Positions 62,705 to 64,000 of a DNA stretch of 64,000 nucleotides are shown piece by piece. A program made the position numbers and the translations under genes. Within the stretch, counting starts at the first letter, position 1; each line of letters begins with the position of its first letter. Origin of the DNA: Desertibacillus haloalkaliphilus (lineage in GTDB: Bacteria > Bacillota > Bacilli > Bacillales > KJ1-10-99); the NCBI RefSeq assembly GCF_019039105.1, contig NZ_JAHPIV010000004.1:124001-188000 (forward strand). The letters run 5' to 3'. The notes beneath the pieces are model-generated. The model ran no database searches, was not told the origin of the DNA, and worked only from the letters and a program-made list of their open reading frames with translations.

Positions 62705-63553
62705 TCAACCAACGCCCTTCTTCTTGTTTTCCAGTTTCACATGTAATTCCTTAAAATTTTCGACCACATCAGGTAACGATAATTGTTCTGCTAATGACAT
62801 CCCTTTTTGTATTGATGCCTTAGCTTGATCAAACAAGCTTGCTTTGATTTGTGCATCTGCTAGTGTATACCAGTAAAACCAGGCATCCATCTACGTTATC
62901 TGGTCGTTGTGGTACTTTTCTATCTCTGGATAGTATTGGTCATAAAGCTCATCATCATGAACGAGCTGTTGCCCATCCCAGGTGAGAACATCTACAAAAT
63001 AAGTATCCGCGATATATCTTCTCCACACCGCTAGCCCAACATCTTCTTGGTTCCTTAATAGCTCCATCATATGATAGGACACTTTTGTTAACTTATTTAG
63101 CGAGGCGCTTTCCCATTTAAAAACTTCGAGTATATTTCCTGCTGAAGCACCAATGGTTACCCCAAATAGGTACTCCTTCGTACCATCACCTGTTATATCT
63201 GCAACTCCAGAATAATCTAATCCAACGCCTTGTGATGACGTTTCCCAAACCTTCTTCCATTCTCCTTTTACTTGCTTTACTATAATCGCTCCATACTGCG
63301 ATGGAGAAGGTTGTTGCTCTGCTTCAAGTTTATAGTTTATGATCACTTCTTTCTCCTCGTCATCGTCAAAATCAATTAGTTGAATCGGTCCCGTTGAGGC
63401 AGGTTGGTCAGGGCTTACTAGAAACGCATTTGCAGGTATCAACCCGTTCATTATTTTACTGATGTCTTCATTTACAGTTTCTTCTGCTGCTATAACCATT
63501 ACACATACATTCAAAAATACAGCTAGCAGGCTGATAAACATTGCTTTTCTCAT
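62705..63553 (-). pseudogene. Secreted repeat-type protein split by an in-frame TAG
   Basis: A 220-codon frame (signal peptide FISLLAVFLNVCVMVIAAEE; body with VADITGDGTKEYLFGVTIGA, an FG-GAP/VCBS-like calcium-loop pattern) ends ...YHNDQIT. A single TAG (62891-62893) follows, and the same phase continues as MDAWFYWYTLADAQIKASLF, QAKASIQKGMSLAEQLSLPD (a TPR-like helix pair) to 62705. No ribosome-binding site precedes the second part. The two halves look like one about 282-residue extracytoplasmic protein, broken by one base change or read through. Confidence 0.7.
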
Positions 63554-63893
63554 CTATAATCACCTTTTACTTTTAAACGTTCAAAATCATTGTTCCCTAT
63601 ATGACTCTAATTAATTAAAAATCATTAGTATTTTGCTCTACATTAGAACGGTTTCTTTTACTAATCGAAAATCAGGTGTTAATATAAAACTATTCTTCTT
63701 AGGGAGAAAACAAGATAAAGTTTAATAGACAAGTACAAGAGAAAACATGCTATAAAACAGAGATAAAATCTTGAAATTGGAAAGAAGGGGAAGGCCTGAC
63801 AAAACAAATTGCTTGCCATCTTTCTATCATTCGATAAAATAACAGAATAGAATAACTTAAACTTGCATCAAGAGATAGAAAGGTGTATAAAAA
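63554..63893. other. Divergent promoter region, no gene seen
   Basis: AT-rich region between the secreted-protein remnant and the MFS gene. No coding frame, hairpin or operator stands out. Confidence 0.4.
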
Positions 63894-64000
63894 ATGGAAA
63901 AGAATACAACATGGAAACAACGTATTGGCTTAGCCATTATACTGAGCATGCTGGCAGTTTTAGGTCCTCTAAATATTGATATGTACTTACCTGCCTTCCC
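63894..64000 (+). CDS. Bcr/CflA-type MFS drug exporter, N-terminus only
   Basis: The window ends after 35 complete codons. The visible start, TTWKQRIGLAIILSMLAVLG followed by PLNIDMYLPAFP, carries the motif NIDMYLPAFP in the first transmembrane region, diagnostic of the Bcr/CflA branch of 12-helix drug:proton antiporters. AAAGGTG precedes the ATG. Completeness cannot be judged. Confidence 0.85.
   Translation, partial: MEKNTTWKQRIGLAIILSMLAVLGPLNIDMYLPAF

Overview
The window looks like a piece of a spore-forming, low-GC Bacillaceae chromosome. It carries a spore-coat transglutaminase (Tgl), a small protein with a YjcZ-type tail, an FbpB-type small basic protein, a CBO0543-family membrane protein, a leucine T-box leader and AGGAGG-type ribosome-binding sites, with frequent TTG and GTG starts. 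I saw no rRNA, tRNA or CRISPR array and no complete insertion sequence.

Left part (1-16.4 kb), almost all on the minus strand: (a) a catabolic block with acyl-CoA ligase, zinc alcohol dehydrogenase, short-chain dehydrogenase and the E1-alpha, E1-beta and E2 (cut by the window edge) subunits of a 2-oxoacid/acetoin-type dehydrogenase, with a TetR regulator upstream; (b) a GmhB-type HAD phosphatase; (c) a five-gene sugar-type operon encoding a ribose-type ABC importer (lipoprotein, double ATPase, permease), a TrpA-like aldolase/lyase and an FGGY kinase. Block (c) is the best candidate for an undescribed pathway: TrpA without TrpB, with both catalytic acids kept, locked into a transport operon.

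Middle (16-43 kb): tgl and a YjcZ-like gene, DUF4317, catalase, a lone heme O synthase, an XRE-cupin regulator divergent from a DMT exporter, small membrane proteins, a LysR/YczE-type divergent pair with a large palindrome, fructosamine kinase, rlmD, a Dph6-like ATPase, deoD, an acetoacetate module (acetoacetate-CoA ligase and short-chain fatty acid permease) and leuA under a leucine T-box. A scar at 35.3-36.5 kb joins the remains of a Baeyer-Villiger monooxygenase to the tail of a CocE-type hydrolase.

Right part (43.8-64 kb): an accessory, decaying region. Intact genes (OYE reductase, PaaI-type thioesterase, ferritin-like/cupin fusion, methyltransferase, VOC protein, pirin, CDGSH protein, YdbC, FbpB-like) alternate with broken ones: a TnpB fragment, two EamA exporters, a family 1 glycosidase, an NTF2-like protein, an ABC ATPase, a DUF1648 protein, a hotdog fragment and two genes split by single nonsense codons. 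Most lesions are single-base indels or stops, so either decay is recent or the assembly has uncorrected errors. Several small genes not obvious from long open frames are listed, as is a roughly 120-bp upstream element present twice, 15 kb apart.
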